From: Planctomycetota bacterium
Lineage (GTDB): Bacteria > Planctomycetota > Planctomycetia > Gemmatales > Gemmataceae
DNA length: 43,528 nucleotides
NCBI GenBank assembly: GCA_029777335.1
Contig: JAKOSN010000049.1
Location: forward strand, 1 to 43,528
Direction: 5' to 3'
The stretch's first letter is position 1, and every line of letters starts with the position of its first letter. Below the pieces are notes generated by a model, which made no database searches, was not told the origin of the DNA, and saw only the letters and a program-made list of their open reading frames with translations. Positions 17,871-28,356 of this stretch are shown one piece after another. The translations under genes were made by a program, and so were the position numbers.

Positions 17871-18082
17871 GGGTGCAATCTCCTTGTGGTGAATGGGGAG
17901 GACGGTGGCACACTGGAGGAAGCCCGCTGCTTCCCAAACCGCCCTCCGGCATGCGCCGGTATTGTCCACCAGGGCTGCCTGCAGAGCAAGTATCTTTCGC
18001 GGATGTTGCCAACGATCAGGATCCCTCCGACAATAACGAGGATGCTCAGGTTTCCCGCTCCGGGACGGAAGGAATCAAGATC

Positions 18083-20806
18083 ATGGCCAACCATTTCGGT
18101 TCGCAGGCGCTTCTCACCGTCGGCTCCAGGAAATACACCATCCATCGGCTGGATGCGATTTATCGACAGATTCCGCAAGCGGCCCAACTCCCCTTCTCTC
18201 TGAAGATCCTGCTCGAAAACCTCCTGCGCACCGAGAACGGCCTGAGTGTCCGCCCCGAGGATGTCGAGGCCCTGGCTCGCTGGGATCCGAAGGCTCAGCC
18301 AAGCAAGGAGATTGCCTTCACTCCTGCGCGCGTTCTCTTGCAAGACTTCACGGGCGTTCCGGCCATTGTCGATCTGGCGGCGATGCGCGATGCCATGGTT
18401 CGCATGGGCGGCGATCCCAAAAAGATCAACCCCCTCCTCCCCGCTGAGCTGGTCATCGATCACTCGGTGCAGGTGGATGATTTTGGCAGCGGGCTGTCGT
18501 TCCGCCACAACGCCGAACTGGAGTTCGAGCGAAACCGGGAACGCTACGCCTTTCTGCGCTGGGGCCAGAAGGCGTTTCAGAACTTCGCGGTTGTTCCCCC
18601 CGACACGGGAATCGTTCACCAGGTGAATCTCGAATATCTGGCCCGTGTCGTCTTCGCCAACGAGGCTGCCAGTCCGCACCCGGAAGCCTACCCCGATACG
18701 CTCGTCGGCACGGATTCGCACACCACGATGATCAACGGCCTGGGCGTGCTCGGCTGGGGCGTGGGGGGCATCGAGGCCGAGGCCGCCATGCTCGGTCAGC
18801 CCGTGTCAATGCTGATCCCCGAAGTGGTGGGGTTCAGGCTCCACGGCCGACTTCCCGAAGGGAGCACCGCCACCGATCTCGTCCTGCGCGTCACCGAGAT
18901 CCTGCGCAGCAAGGGCGTGGTTGGCAAGTTTGTGGAGTATTTTGGCGAGGGGCTCGCCGATCTGCCGCTCGCGGATCGCGCCACGATCGCCAACATGGCT
19001 CCTGAGTATGGCGCCACCTGTGGGATTTTCCCGGTCGATGCTGAAACCCTGCGCTATCTCCGCTTCTCGGGACGCCCCGAGCATCTGGTCAAACTCGTCG
19101 AGAGCTACACCAAGGAGCAGGGCCTCTTCCACACGGCCAGCACCCCGGAAGCGCGGTATTCCGACATCGTCGAACTCGATCTGGCGACCGTTCGCCCTGC
19201 CCTCGCCGGTCCCTCGCGTCCGCAGGATCGCGTCGATCTCGGTGAGGTCAAGGCCTCGTTCACCAAAGCGCTCCCCACGCTGCTGAGCAAATCCAAACCC
19301 AGACCGGGGACCGCGCCGGCCACGGTTGCTACCGCCGTGCCTCTCACCCTCGACGGCACCACGACCGAGTTGAAACATGGTTCCGTGGTGATCGCGGCCA
19401 TCACCAGCTGCACCAACACGTCCAACCCTTCGGTCATGCTGGCCGCCGGTCTGCTCGCCAAGAAAGCGGTGGAGAAGGGGCTCTCTGTCAAGCCCTGGGT
19501 CAAGACCAGCCTCGCGCCCGGCTCGAAGGTGGTCACCGATTACCTGATTGAAGCCGGAGTGATGCGCTACCTGGAACAGCTGCGTTTCCATCTGGTCGGG
19601 TACGGCTGTACGACCTGCATCGGCAACAGCGGACCACTCCCCGCGGAGGTCTCCAGGGCCATTGGGGAAGGAAACCTCGTGGTTGCCTCGGTTCTGTCGG
19701 GCAATCGTAACTTCGAGGGCCGCGTCCACGCCGAGGTGCGGGCGAACTACCTGGCCTCGCCGCCCCTCGTCGTCGCCTACGCCCTGGCCGGCCGCGTGGA
19801 CATCGACCTCTACCAGGAACCCCTTGGCACCGATCCAAAGGGACAGCCAGTCTTTCTGCGCGACATCTGGCCCTCGCAGCAGGAGGTGCTCGACACCATC
19901 ACCCGCGCGGTCCGCTCTGAGATGTTTGTGAAGGAATACGGCGAGGTGTTCCAGGGCGACGCCGAATGGCGCAGTTTGCCAATCCCCGAGGGGGATCAGT
20001 ATCAGTGGGACCCAGATTCCACCTACGTCAAGCATCCGCCCTACTTCCTCGACATGAAGCCCGAACCTGAGGCGGTGCGCGACATCACCAATGCGCGCGT
20101 GCTCCTGTTGCTGGGCGATAGCATCACCACCGATCACATCTCTCCGGCGGGTTCGATCAAGAAAGACGGCCCGGCTGGACAGTATCTCATCAACCGCGGC
20201 GTGAAACCGTTCGATTTCAACTCCTACGGTTCGCGTCGCGGCAACGACGAGGTCATGGTGCGGGGGACGTTTGCCAACATTCGTTTGAAGAACTTGCTGG
20301 CGCCGGGAACCGAGGGCGGCGTCACCCGCCACCTCCCCGAGGGAACCCCGATGTCGGTCTACGATGCCGCCGTCCAGTATGCCCAGGAAAAGGTGCCGCT
20401 GCTGGTGATCGCCGGCAAGGAGTACGGATCGGGGTCCTCGCGCGACTGGGCCGCCAAGGGACCACGTCTGCTCGGCATTCGCGCGGTGATCGCCGAAAGC
20501 TACGAGCGCATCCATCGCTCCAACCTGGTCGGCATGGGCATCCTGCCGCTGCAATTTCAGACGGGAGAAAACGCCGGCAGCCTCGGCTTGACCGGCGAGG
20601 AGGTTTACGATCTGGAAGGAGTGGCGACCAAACTGGCAGGCGGATTTGCCGAGGGACGAACGATCATGGTGCGTGCCCGCCGTCCCGATGGCAGCGCGCT
20701 GGTCTTCGAGGCGACCGTGCGTATCGACACCCCGCAAGAGGTCCTCTATTACAAGCACGGCGGGATTCTTCAGTATGTCCTCCGCCAACTGCTGGCGCAA
20801 CGATGA
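18083..20806 (+). CDS. acnA: aconitate hydratase A
   Basis: A 907-aa aconitase, close to the usual AcnA length. It interconverts citrate and isocitrate in the TCA cycle and binds a 4Fe-4S cluster. The ligand Cys residues are in [13 protein letters not shown] and [14 protein letters not shown]. Other signatures are [14 protein letters not shown] and the C-terminal swivel domain with [13 protein letters not shown]. The ATG at 18083 is supported by GGAAGGAATC upstream; 70 further codons upstream lack homology-like character. Its stop overlaps the start of the next gene (ATGA), so the thioesterase is translationally coupled. Confidence 0.95.
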   Translation: MANHFGSQALLTVGSRKYTIHRLDAIYRQIPQAAQLPFSLKILLENLLRTENGLSVRPEDVEALARWDPKAQPSKEIAFTPARVLLQDFTGVPAIVDLAAMRDAMVRMGGDPKKINPLLPAELVIDHSVQVDDFGSGLSFRHNAELEFERNRERYAFLRWGQKAFQNFAVVPPDTGIVHQVNLEYLARVVFANEAASPHPEAYPDTLVGTDSHTTMINGLGVLGWGVGGIEAEAAMLGQPVSMLIPEVVGFRLHGRLPEGSTATDLVLRVTEILRSKGVVGKFVEYFGEGLADLPLADRATIANMAPEYGATCGIFPVDAETLRYLRFSGRPEHLVKLVESYTKEQGLFHTASTPEARYSDIVELDLATVRPALAGPSRPQDRVDLGEVKASFTKALPTLLSKSKPRPGTAPATVATAVPLTLDGTTTELKHGSVVIAAITSCTNTSNPSVMLAAGLLAKKAVEKGLSVKPWVKTSLAPGSKVVTDYLIEAGVMRYLEQLRFHLVGYGCTTCIGNSGPLPAEVSRAIGEGNLVVASVLSGNRNFEGRVHAEVRANYLASPPLVVAYALAGRVDIDLYQEPLGTDPKGQPVFLRDIWPSQQEVLDTITRAVRSEMFVKEYGEVFQGDAEWRSLPIPEGDQYQWDPDSTYVKHPPYFLDMKPEPEAVRDITNARVLLLLGDSITTDHISPAGSIKKDGPAGQYLINRGVKPFDFNSYGSRRGNDEVMVRGTFANIRLKNLLAPGTEGGVTRHLPEGTPMSVYDAAVQYAQEKVPLLVIAGKEYGSGSSRDWAAKGPRLLGIRAVIAESYERIHRSNLVGMGILPLQFQTGENAGSLGLTGEEVYDLEGVATKLAGGFAEGRTIMVRARRPDGSALVFEATVRIDTPQEVLYYKHGGILQYVLRQLLAQR

Positions 20807-21204
20807 GCAAGACTCCCTCTGAGCCTTATCTGGCCATCCAGGTGCTGATGATGCCACGCGATACCAATCCGCACGGCACCATCTTTGGCGGGATCTTGCT
20901 CAGTTACATCGATCAGGCGGGCGCGATTGGGGCCTACCACGAGGTTGTTCAGGCGGGGGGCAAACCGCCTTCCCTGGTGACCGTGGCGATCAATCGCGTG
21001 GAGTTCCTCAGGCCGGTTCTCGTGGGCGACCTGGTGCGCTTTCTGACCCGGCTGGAACGCCTGGGGCGCACCTCGATCACCATGCTGGTCGATGTGGAGG
21101 TCGAACGCGTTGGGAGCGTCGTGCCGGTAACCCGCGCTGAAATTGTCTATGTCGGCGTGGATCTCAACACGCCGGACCGTTCGCCCATTCCCTTGCTGGG
21201 ATAA
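20803..21204 (+). CDS. YciA-like acyl-CoA thioesterase
   Basis: A 133-aa hotdog-fold protein. The signature [19 protein letters not shown] contains the Asn/Gly/Asp active-site region seen in YciA and related acyl-CoA hydrolases. The chain has one hotdog domain, so it acts as a multimer. It overlaps aconitase by four bases (ATGA). This coupling is unusual and suggests co-regulation of acyl-CoA turnover with the TCA cycle, which is inference. The specific acyl chain is unknown. Confidence 0.85.
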   Translation: MSKTPSEPYLAIQVLMMPRDTNPHGTIFGGILLSYIDQAGAIGAYHEVVQAGGKPPSLVTVAINRVEFLRPVLVGDLVRFLTRLERLGRTSITMLVDVEVERVGSVVPVTRAEIVYVGVDLNTPDRSPIPLLG

Positions 21205-21213
21205 CGTCGCGAT

Positions 21214-21265
21214 CGGAGGGCGAGGGGATCTACCCACGGTGGCTTCCCTCGCCCCTCCGCTTTTT
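21214..21265. terminator. terminator between thioesterase and receiver-protein genes
   Basis: The arm from 21214 (CGGAGGGCGAGGGG) pairs with the arm ending at 21259, with one bulged base, and is followed by CTTTTT at 21260-21265. It sits between convergent genes and reaches the last bases of the minus-strand receiver gene. Confidence 0.65.
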
Positions 21266-21728
21266 ACCTCCGCAAGCGAATCGCCTGGCCGGCGAAAGCC
21301 TGCAGAGTCGCAATCATTTCACTGAGACGGAAAGGCTTGGCAAAGATGTGCCGGGCCCCGCGCGCGAGCAGTTCCTCCTCGGAGTGCTCGCCCATGTAAC
21401 CGGTCATGAAACAACAGCACACCTCGGGATGAATCTGCTGGATGGCGGCCATCACCTCGGGGCCGGTCCGACGCGGCATGCGCACATCGAGCAGCACCAG
21501 GTGAATCTCGCGCCAGTGGCGCGCAAAGAGCGCCAGCGCTTCCTCCCCATCTCCCGCGAGGGTCACCTGGAAGCCGTGCCGGGTGAGCGCAGCGGCCAGC
21601 GTGGTGCGGACGGCCGGTTCATCGTCGGCAATCAGGATCCCGAAGGCCGGTTCGCCGAGGCTCCCCGTTCCGGATTCGGGTTGATCTTGCCAAACCGGCG
21701 CAAGTGTTGATGTCTGTGGTTGATGCAT
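21264..21728 (-). CDS. stand-alone response-regulator receiver protein
   Basis: A 154-aa protein with one receiver domain: acidic pocket in ILIADDEPAVR, phospho-acceptor Asp in VLLDVRMPRRTGPEV, Thr of FMTGYMGE and Lys of FAKPF. The first about 30 residues lack a known motif and there is no DNA-binding or enzymatic output domain. Such CheY/Spo0F-like proteins relay phosphate or act by protein contact. No histidine kinase is nearby. The gene is divergent from pstSCAB, but phosphate signalling usually uses an OmpR-type PhoB, so a link to Pst is speculative. ATG 21728 is a reasonable start; a longer frame begins at 21764. Confidence 0.82.
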   Translation of the reverse strand: MHQPQTSTLAPVWQDQPESGTGSLGEPAFGILIADDEPAVRTTLAAALTRHGFQVTLAGDGEEALALFARHWREIHLVLLDVRMPRRTGPEVMAAIQQIHPEVCCCFMTGYMGEHSEEELLARGARHIFAKPFRLSEMIATLQAFAGQAIRLRR

Positions 21729-22078
21729 TCCGTTACAAGACCTCCGTTCCTTCGGCAAGGACACCTCGCAGGGGAGGAAGTAGTCGAGATCTCCTGTCCA
21801 TGGATGCGGAACCCGAGGGGAAGGGACCAGAATAGATTAGAAGCCCTGGGGAAAATCGGACAGTGGCGATTTCCATTTTTTAGCGCTCCTCTGTGTTCGG
21901 CTGAATCTCCGCCGAATTTGCATCTTTTTTTATCCTCTAAAGAGCTTTTATCTCAGGGAATACCCGACTTCGCACGTATGAAGAATCGGTTAATTCTCCT
22001 CCCCCCACATGGTTCATCTCGCGAGGCCAGCGTAGGCTAAACCTCCGGGTCCTCTTGCGTTCTTCGAGGGAGATTGCC
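21729..22078. other. 350-bp divergent intergenic region before pstS
   Basis: This region has lower GC than its surroundings, with T-rich runs around 21885 and 21926. TTCGGC (21896-21901) and GCCGAA (21911-21916) form a short hairpin followed by TTTGCATCTTTTTTT, which looks terminator-like and might attenuate a pst transcript or end an upstream message. I see no confident Pho-box repeat. A ribosome site GAGGGAGA precedes the pstS ATG at 22079. Confidence 0.4.
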
Positions 22079-23140
22079 ATGCCTGCGCGGCGGATCTTCG
22101 CTTTCCTCGTGCTGAGTCTCACTCTCGTTGGTTCGGCTGCCAGTCCCGGTTGCAGCGGTGGAAGCAACGCCGTTGATCTGCAGGGAGTGGGGGCAACCTT
22201 CCCCAATCCGCTCTATCAGAAGTGGTTTGGCGACTTTCACAGCGCCCATCCCGAGGTTCGCATCAACTATGATCCGCAAGGAAGCGGAGCGGGCGTGAAG
22301 CAATTCACCGACAACCCCGAAATTGACTTTGGCGCCAGCGATGCCCCCCTCTCCGACGAGGAGATTGCCAAGGTTCGCAGCAAGGGCCGCGATCTCTTCA
22401 TGCTCCCCATGACCGCCGGCCCAGTGGTGGTGACCTACAACGTCCCGAATGTTCCACGCGATCTCAAGCTCTCCCGCAAGGCTCTCCTTGGGATCTTCCT
22501 GGGGAAGATCACCAACTGGAACGACCCCGCCATCCGCGAATCGAACAAGGACAACCCCAATCTGAACCTCCCCGATCTGAAGATCAGCGTGGTCCGCCGC
22601 TCTGATGGCAGCGGAACCACCTATGCCTTCACCCGCCATTTGAGCGCGATCGACCCGGACGGATGGGGCAAGGGGCCGGGGTTTGGCAAGGCGGTCAACT
22701 GGCCCGTGGGCACAGGGAGCAAGGGCAACGATGGCGTGACCGCGCAGGTGAAGCAAAACGAGGGGTCGATTGGTTATGTCGAGCTGAGTTACGCCGCCAG
22801 AGATGAGAAACTTGGCATGATCACTCTGGAGAACCACGCCGGCCAGTACATCAAACCGAGTTTGAAGAGTGCGCAGGTGGCGATCGACGGAGTCAAGCTC
22901 CCCGAGGACATGCGCGTGTCAGTCCCCGATCCCGAAGCGAAGGACGCCTATCCGATTGTCTCCTTCACCTGGATTCTGGTGAACAAAAACTATCCCCCCG
23001 CCAAGGGGAAGGCTCTCAAGGACGTTCTGAAATACTGCCTGACCGACGGGCAGAAGCAGTGCGAGGGAATGGATTACCTGCGCCTGCCCGCCGACGTGGC
23101 CAGGCAGGTGTTGCAGGCGGTCGAGGCGATTCAGCCCTGA
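22079..23140 (+). CDS. pstS: phosphate ABC transporter substrate-binding protein PstS
   Basis: A 353-aa periplasmic phosphate-binding protein. The signal sequence ends around SAASPGCSGG, so a lipid-modified Cys is possible although the lipobox is not canonical. The mature chain has the family hallmarks LQGVGATFPNPLYQKW near its start, the GSGAGVKQFTD loop and VRRSDGSGTTYAFT, which together form the phosphate site. ATG 22079 follows GAGGGAGA and opens the signal peptide; an upstream in-frame TTG is less likely. It heads a pstSCAB operon. Confidence 0.93.
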   Translation: MPARRIFAFLVLSLTLVGSAASPGCSGGSNAVDLQGVGATFPNPLYQKWFGDFHSAHPEVRINYDPQGSGAGVKQFTDNPEIDFGASDAPLSDEEIAKVRSKGRDLFMLPMTAGPVVVTYNVPNVPRDLKLSRKALLGIFLGKITNWNDPAIRESNKDNPNLNLPDLKISVVRRSDGSGTTYAFTRHLSAIDPDGWGKGPGFGKAVNWPVGTGSKGNDGVTAQVKQNEGSIGYVELSYAARDEKLGMITLENHAGQYIKPSLKSAQVAIDGVKLPEDMRVSVPDPEAKDAYPIVSFTWILVNKNYPPAKGKALKDVLKYCLTDGQKQCEGMDYLRLPADVARQVLQAVEAIQP

Positions 23141-23222
23141 TGCCACGTGTCTGCGCGGCTCTGTCACGGAACGCCACGCCGACGGAGTCTTTCTCGCCCT
23201 GCGCACCACCCACGAGTTCTTT

Positions 23223-24212
23223 ATGAGCGAGACCTCCTCCTCGGTCGTTGAGTCGCCCCCCCGCGAACTGCCGCCCATGGTGTATCGCGAGCCGACCCTC
23301 TCCGAGCGCTTTTTCGATCGTTTCTTTCGCGGGCTCACCTGGGGGCTGGCATGGATGACGGTCGTGCTGGTGGTGGGGATGGTCGTGCTGATCAGCGTCG
23401 ATGCCTGGCCCACGCTGCGCGACTCGGGAGGACGTGAGTTCTATTCGGTGGTCTGGGATGCCAACCGCAACGAGTTCGGTATCCTCACCCACATCTGGGG
23501 AACGCTGTACAGTTCGCTGCTAGCGCTGCTACTCGGGGGGACTCTGGGAGTCGCGGTAGCCATCTTCATCGCCGAGGACTTCCTGCCCAGCAAAATTCGC
23601 CTCTTTCTGAAGAATCTGATCGAATTACTCGCCGCCATTCCCAGCGTGATCTATGGCCTGTGGGGCATCCATGTGGTGATCCCGGCTCTCCGGGCGGGGT
23701 TGCACTACTTTCCCTCTCTCCTGGCGGATTTTAGCGGACCGAGCATGCTCAGCGCCTCGCTCGTCCTGGCCATCATGATCCTGCCCACTGTCACTGCCCT
23801 GTCACGCGATGCGCTGGAGTCCGTGCCGCCCCGTCTGCGTGAAGGGGCCTACGGCCTTGGGGCAACCCGCTGGGAAACGATTCGCAAGATTGTCTTGCCG
23901 ACCGCATGCACCGGGATCCTTGGCGCCATCATTCTCGCCTTTGGCCGCGCGCTCGGAGAAACGATGGCCCTGGCCATGCTTGTTGGCAACTCCACGGCCA
24001 GGGACAACCCTCTGAGTTTCAATCCGCTCCTGCCGGGACAGACGCTCGCGGCGCTACTGGCCAACAACTTCCCCGAGGCATCGGATCCGCTGCAGGTCGG
24101 CGCTCTGATGATGGCGGCCCTCGTTCTCCTCCTGATCACGCTGGTCGTGAATCTCTTTGGCGCGCTGATCATCTGGCGTGCCTCGGCTCAGTTCCAGGGG
24201 CTCCGCTCATGA
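23223..24212 (+). CDS. pstC: phosphate ABC transporter permease PstC
   Basis: A 329-aa inner-membrane permease with about six helices and a roughly 40-residue hydrophilic N-terminus. The EAA-type loop is ESVPPRLREGAYGLGATRWE, followed by the ALGETMALAMLVGN motif typical of PstC. It forms the channel with PstA for high-affinity phosphate import. It follows pstS by 82 bp and overlaps pstA by the ATGA quartet at 24209-24212. Confidence 0.92.
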   Translation: MSETSSSVVESPPRELPPMVYREPTLSERFFDRFFRGLTWGLAWMTVVLVVGMVVLISVDAWPTLRDSGGREFYSVVWDANRNEFGILTHIWGTLYSSLLALLLGGTLGVAVAIFIAEDFLPSKIRLFLKNLIELLAAIPSVIYGLWGIHVVIPALRAGLHYFPSLLADFSGPSMLSASLVLAIMILPTVTALSRDALESVPPRLREGAYGLGATRWETIRKIVLPTACTGILGAIILAFGRALGETMALAMLVGNSTARDNPLSFNPLLPGQTLAALLANNFPEASDPLQVGALMMAALVLLLITLVVNLFGALIIWRASAQFQGLRS

Positions 24213-25117
24213 GCACCATTCCGCTCGATGAACCATCCGAGCGTCCGTTCGAGGAGGCGATCGATTTTGACTACTCCCTCACCCGTTGGCGCACCCTGTT
24301 CAACCTCCTGCTCACCGGACTGAGCGGACTGGCGACGGTGGTGGCACTGATTCCTCTGATTTCTGTGCTGTACATGCTGGTGTCGCACGGGTTGGCCCGG
24401 CTCACCGAAGTCTCGGTCTTCACCGCCCTGCCACCGACGGGGAAGGATGTGGGCGGAGGGTTTGGCAATGCCTTGCAGGGCACCCTGGTGATGGTGGCAG
24501 TCGCGAGTCTGCTGAGTGTCCCCTTTGGTATTCTGGTGGCGGTTTATCTCGCCGAGTTCGGCAAGGACAGCACGACGGCCAGTGTGGTGCGCTTTGCCGC
24601 CAAGATTCTGACGGGGTTGCCCTCGATCATCGCCGGGGTGTTCGCCTTCGCGATCCTGGTGATGCACACGGGGCGCTCCTCGTTTGCGGGCGGCGTCGGG
24701 TTAGCAGTCCTGATGCTTCCCACGATCATCCTGACCGCCGAGGAAGCCTTGCTCCAGGTCCCGCGCAAGATGCGCGAAGCGGCCTATGGGCTGGGATGCA
24801 CTCACACGCAGGTGGTTCTGCGCGTGGTACTCCCCACGGCCATCCCCAACATTGTAACGGGCGTGATGCTGGGGGTGGCGCGAGCCGCTGGGGAGACCGC
24901 CCCGCTGCTGTTCACCGCGGCCTTCAGCTATTTCTGGCTGAACAAGCTCATGCAGCCGACCGCTTCGTTGGCGGTCTTTATTTACCGCTATTCCGGCGTT
25001 CCTTATGAGCGCCAGGTCGAACTCGCCTGGGCGGCCTCCCTCGTCCTGGTGACCCTGGTGCTCACCATCAATGTGCTCGCACAGCTGATCACCCGCCGAG
25101 CCCATGCCCATCGATAG
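24209..25117 (+). CDS. pstA: phosphate ABC transporter permease PstA
   Basis: A 302-aa permease. It has the PstA-specific [14 protein letters not shown] region near the first third, the [14 protein letters not shown] segment, the EAA loop [20 protein letters not shown] and [15 protein letters not shown]. The start is set by the ATGA overlap with pstC, which implies translational coupling. The longer frame from 23906 is an out-of-frame read of pstC and was discarded. pstB follows after 8 bp. Confidence 0.93.
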   Translation: MSTIPLDEPSERPFEEAIDFDYSLTRWRTLFNLLLTGLSGLATVVALIPLISVLYMLVSHGLARLTEVSVFTALPPTGKDVGGGFGNALQGTLVMVAVASLLSVPFGILVAVYLAEFGKDSTTASVVRFAAKILTGLPSIIAGVFAFAILVMHTGRSSFAGGVGLAVLMLPTIILTAEEALLQVPRKMREAAYGLGCTHTQVVLRVVLPTAIPNIVTGVMLGVARAAGETAPLLFTAAFSYFWLNKLMQPTASLAVFIYRYSGVPYERQVELAWAASLVLVTLVLTINVLAQLITRRAHAHR

Positions 25118-25125
25118 GAGGGATC

Positions 25126-25920
25126 ATGTCCCCTGCCTTGACGACCGATGACATCATCATCAACGCCAAAATTCACAAGCTGTTTTACGGCAACTTCTTC
25201 GCCGTGCGCGACACCCATCTGGCCATTCACCACAACAAGATCACCGCGTTCATTGGCCCCTCCGGGTGTGGCAAGAGCAGTGTGCTGCGCTGCCTGAATC
25301 GCATGAACGATCTGGTGCGCAACTTCCGCGTGGAGGGGAGCGTGTTCTTCCGTTCCAAGGATATCTACGCCCCACGCGTGGATCCGGTGGCGGTGCGTCG
25401 CCACATCGGCATGGTCTTTCAACAGCCCAATCCCTTCGCGATGAGCATCTTCGACAACGTGGCCTTTGGCCTGCGTCTGCACGGGATGACACGCGACCTT
25501 GCCGATCGCGTGGAACTCGCCCTGCGCCGGGCCGCCCTCTGGGATGAGGTCAAGAACAAGCTGAAGCAGAGCGGACTCGCCCTTTCCGGCGGACAGCAAC
25601 AACGCCTTTGCATCGCACGCGCCATCGCTCCAGAACCCGCCGTTCTCCTGATGGACGAACCCTGCTCCGCGCTCGATCCGATCGCCACCGGCAAGATTGA
25701 AGAACTCATGAAGGATCTTAAAAGTCGCTATACCATCGTCATCGTCACCCACAACTTGCAGCAGGCGAGTCGGGTCGCGGACATGACGGGGTTCCTGTAT
25801 GTCGATACCAAGCAGGGGGGACGCACCGGCTACCTGGTGGAATACGACAGGACCGAGGCGATCTTCCAGGATCCCAGAGACCCACTGACCCGGCAGTACA
25901 TCGCCGGCGCGTTTGGTTGA
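25126..25920 (+). CDS. pstB: phosphate ABC transporter ATP-binding protein PstB
   Basis: A 264-aa ABC ATPase with Walker [20 protein letters not shown] (the CLNRMND tail is characteristic of PstB), Q-loop in [10 protein letters not shown], signature [14 protein letters not shown] and Walker [22 protein letters not shown] precedes ATG 25126. It closes the operon; no phoU or phoBR follows, and the transcript probably ends at the hairpin at 25943. Confidence 0.95.
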   Translation: MSPALTTDDIIINAKIHKLFYGNFFAVRDTHLAIHHNKITAFIGPSGCGKSSVLRCLNRMNDLVRNFRVEGSVFFRSKDIYAPRVDPVAVRRHIGMVFQQPNPFAMSIFDNVAFGLRLHGMTRDLADRVELALRRAALWDEVKNKLKQSGLALSGGQQQRLCIARAIAPEPAVLLMDEPCSALDPIATGKIEELMKDLKSRYTIVIVTHNLQQASRVADMTGFLYVDTKQGGRTGYLVEYDRTEAIFQDPRDPLTRQYIAGAFG

Positions 25921-25942
25921 GATGCTCTCGCGCTTTTCCTTC

Positions 25943-25974
25943 CACGAGGACGCCCGTTGTCCGGCGTCCTCGTG
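25943..25974 (+). terminator. terminator of the pst operon
   Basis: Bases 25943-25954 pair perfectly with 25963-25974 (12 bp, 8-nt loop), followed by CTTCTC. It lies 22 bp after the pstB stop codon. Confidence 0.7.
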
Positions 25975-26098
25975 CTTCTCCTCCCTTCGCGGACTTCCTG
26001 CCGGTTCTCACCACTGCCTGTTTGCTTCCCTACGCCAACTCTGATAGTTTGAGCACACCCTCTGGTACTGAATGGAGGCGAGCGAATCAGGAGCGCTG

Positions 26099-26722
26099 AT
26101 GAAGACGGTCCTCTGCTACGGCGATTCAAACACCTGGGGGTATGAACCAGGTTCGGGACGGCGTTACCCCTATTCGCAGCGCTGGCCAGGTGTGCTGGCG
26201 TCGTTGCTGGGGAGTACGTATCACATCATCGAGGAAGGGCTCTCCGGACGGACCACGGTCCTCGACGATCCAACGCGGGTTGGCAAGAATGGTCTGCCCT
26301 ATTTGCGGCCCTGTCTGGATACGCATGCTCCGCTCGATCTGATCCTGCTGATGCTGGGAACGAATGATCTGAAACACCGCTTCGGGCTGTCGGCTTACGA
26401 CATCAGCGCGGGGATCGCCATGCTCTTGACGGTGATTCAGCAGAGCGGCTGTGGTCCCGAGGGGCGCACGCCGCGCGTGTTGCTGCTTTCTCCGCCGCAC
26501 ATTGGCCCGCTCAGCGCGCTTGGCGAGCTCTTTGAGGGCGCGCTGGAGAAATCACGCCGCCTGGCGGAGATGTATCGCATCGTTGCCACGCAGAACGGCT
26601 GTCGTTTCCTCGATGCCGCCGAGATCGTGACCGTGAGCCCCGTCGATGGAGTGCACCTGGATGCCGCCCAGCATGACCGGCTCGGGCGCCGACTCGCCGA
26701 GGTCGTTCGTGAACTCGTCTAA
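26099..26722 (+). CDS. SGNH/GDSL-family hydrolase
   Basis: A 207-aa serine hydrolase with the block I motif LCYGDSNTWGY (nucleophile Ser), block III MLGTNDLKHRF and block V DGVHLD with the catalytic Asp/His. There is no signal peptide, so it is probably cytoplasmic. Relatives include arylesterases and carbohydrate acetyl-esterases; the substrate is unknown. ATG 26099 follows CAGGAGCG, and the frame upstream to 26072 is not needed. It lies 31 bp before the alpha/beta hydrolase. Confidence 0.86.
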   Translation: MKTVLCYGDSNTWGYEPGSGRRYPYSQRWPGVLASLLGSTYHIIEEGLSGRTTVLDDPTRVGKNGLPYLRPCLDTHAPLDLILLMLGTNDLKHRFGLSAYDISAGIAMLLTVIQQSGCGPEGRTPRVLLLSPPHIGPLSALGELFEGALEKSRRLAEMYRIVATQNGCRFLDAAEIVTVSPVDGVHLDAAQHDRLGRRLAEVVRELV

Positions 26723-26753
26723 CCCTCAACCTCGTTCTGTGGAGCGAACCGCC

Positions 26754-27614
26754 ATGCGTTGCACTGCCCTGGCCTGTGTGTGTTGGCTGCCTGTCCTTGC
26801 CCTCCCCTTGCGCGCGGACGAGGGTAAGGCCGATGAAGTCAAATCCTTCGTCTACAAGAAGACCAAACAGACAAACCTGGAGTTACAGGTTCACACTCCG
26901 CCCGGCTGGAAGGCGCGCGATCAGCGCCCGGGGATTGTCTTCTTTTTCGGGGGCGGTTGGACCAGTGGCAACATCAAGCAATTCGAGCCACAGGCCAAAT
27001 ACCTGGCCACCCGCGGCATGGTCGCCATCCGCGCCGACTATCGGGTGAAATCGCGCCACGAGGTAACTCCAGATCTGTGTGTGGAGGATGCCAAGAGCGC
27101 GATCCGCTGGGTGCGTCAACATGCCAGTGAACTTGGCATCGATCCCCAGAAGATCGTTGCCTCGGGAGGATCGGCGGGCGGCCACATCGCCGCGTGCACC
27201 GCGTTGGCTCCCGGTCTGGAGGCGAAAGACGAAGACACCCAGGTGTCATCCCGGCCTAATGTCCTCTTACTCTTCAATCCGGTCCTTCGTTTCGATGGCG
27301 TACCGCAGCTGATGCAGCGTATCAACAAGGACGAGAAGCTGGGCAAGGCGATCTCGCCAACCTTGCATCTGTCGCGCGAAACTCCCCCCGCGTTGCTGTT
27401 TTTTGGCAAGGAAGATCGTCTGCTCCAGCAGGGAGAGGAATATCTCAAGCGCGCCAGGGAAGTGGGTGCGCGGGCCGAGATGTTCGAGGCGGAGGGCGTC
27501 GGGCATGGCTTTTTCAATCGCGCCCCGTGGCAGGAGAAGACCATTCTCCGTGCGGATGCGTTCCTGACCTCGCTTGGCTATCTCAAGCCCAAACCAACAA
27601 GCAAGAACCCCTGA
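26754..27614 (+). CDS. exported alpha/beta hydrolase (esterase/lipase-like)
   Basis: A 286-aa protein with a signal peptide (ends PLRAD). The core has an oxyanion-hole loop FFFGGGWTSGN (Phe in place of the common His of HGGG), the nucleophile elbow ASGGSAGGHIA, an Asp-containing GKEDRLL and the catalytic His in EGVGHGFFN. This is the arrangement of hormone-sensitive-lipase-like or acetyl-xylan-esterase-like hydrolases. TGGAGCGA precedes ATG 26754. Possible substrates are acylated sugars; none can be proved. It may share a transcript with the SGNH hydrolase. Confidence 0.86.
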   Translation: MRCTALACVCWLPVLALPLRADEGKADEVKSFVYKKTKQTNLELQVHTPPGWKARDQRPGIVFFFGGGWTSGNIKQFEPQAKYLATRGMVAIRADYRVKSRHEVTPDLCVEDAKSAIRWVRQHASELGIDPQKIVASGGSAGGHIAACTALAPGLEAKDEDTQVSSRPNVLLLFNPVLRFDGVPQLMQRINKDEKLGKAISPTLHLSRETPPALLFFGKEDRLLQQGEEYLKRAREVGARAEMFEAEGVGHGFFNRAPWQEKTILRADAFLTSLGYLKPKPTSKNP

Positions 27615-27681
27615 TCATCGTGGCTGCTGTCTCTGGCCGATCCAGGGTCCAGGCATGCAACGCTGCTCGCGGAGCGATGCA

Positions 27682-28320
27682 ATGAAACTCGGCATTCTGG
27701 CGGATGTGCACGAAGAGGTCGAAGCGCTCCAGGAGGCCATTGCGGTGCTGCGTGACCAGGGCGCCGATCAACTCATCTTTCTGGGCGATCTGTGCGAAAC
27801 GGGGCGGCGAATCCCTGAAACGGTCGCGGTCCTGGCTGAGGCTCAGATTCCTGGCGTCTGGGGGAACCACGATCTCGGCCTGTGCTGGGATCCCCCACCC
27901 GAGTTGCGGGCGAAGTACGGCGAGACGGTCGTGGCCTACATGACCAACCTGCGCGGATGGCTGGAGTACGCCGATTGCCACTTCAGCCACGTGCCGCCCT
28001 GGGTGGATTTTCACAGCGCCCAGCAGATGTGGTATCTGGACGGTCCGCCCTGCAGCCCCGAGTTGGTGGCGCGCGCCCTGGCGAGCGTCCCCCACCGAGT
28101 GCTCTTTCTGGGGCATCATCACCGCTGGCTGGCAGCTTCGACCGAGGGGCTCCTTCCCTGGCGCGGAGAAAGCCCCATCCTTCTTTCGCCACCCCAGCGC
28201 TTTGTGGTGGTGGTCCATGCCGTATGGGCGGGGTGGTGCGCGCTTTTCAATACCGACAATGGCGAACTCCTCCCCCTCCGCGTGACGAGCAACTCGGAAC
28301 GTCTGGTGATGGAGCGGTGA
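27682..28320 (+). CDS. metallophosphoesterase family protein (YfcE/MJ0936-like)
   Basis: A 212-aa calcineurin-like phosphoesterase. The metal-binding residues are in ILADVHEE (DxH), FLGDLCETG (GD), VWGNHDLG (GNHD) and FLGHHHRW (GHxH). The protein is short, without signal or extra domains. GGAGCGATGC precedes ATG 27682, so the 36 additional codons from 27574 are left out. Possible substrates are phosphodiesters or nucleotides; not determinable here. Confidence 0.85.
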   Translation: MKLGILADVHEEVEALQEAIAVLRDQGADQLIFLGDLCETGRRIPETVAVLAEAQIPGVWGNHDLGLCWDPPPELRAKYGETVVAYMTNLRGWLEYADCHFSHVPPWVDFHSAQQMWYLDGPPCSPELVARALASVPHRVLFLGHHHRWLAASTEGLLPWRGESPILLSPPQRFVVVVHAVWAGWCALFNTDNGELLPLRVTSNSERLVMER

Positions 28321-28356
28321 GCAGAACCCCCGTAGCAGCCACTTCCAACGACTTTG

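Noticed and set aside
18806..20857. 683-codon open frame opposite aconitase
   Set aside because: It is the antisense shadow of acnA in GC-rich DNA. It has no recognisable domains, and the plus-strand frame has full aconitase motifs.
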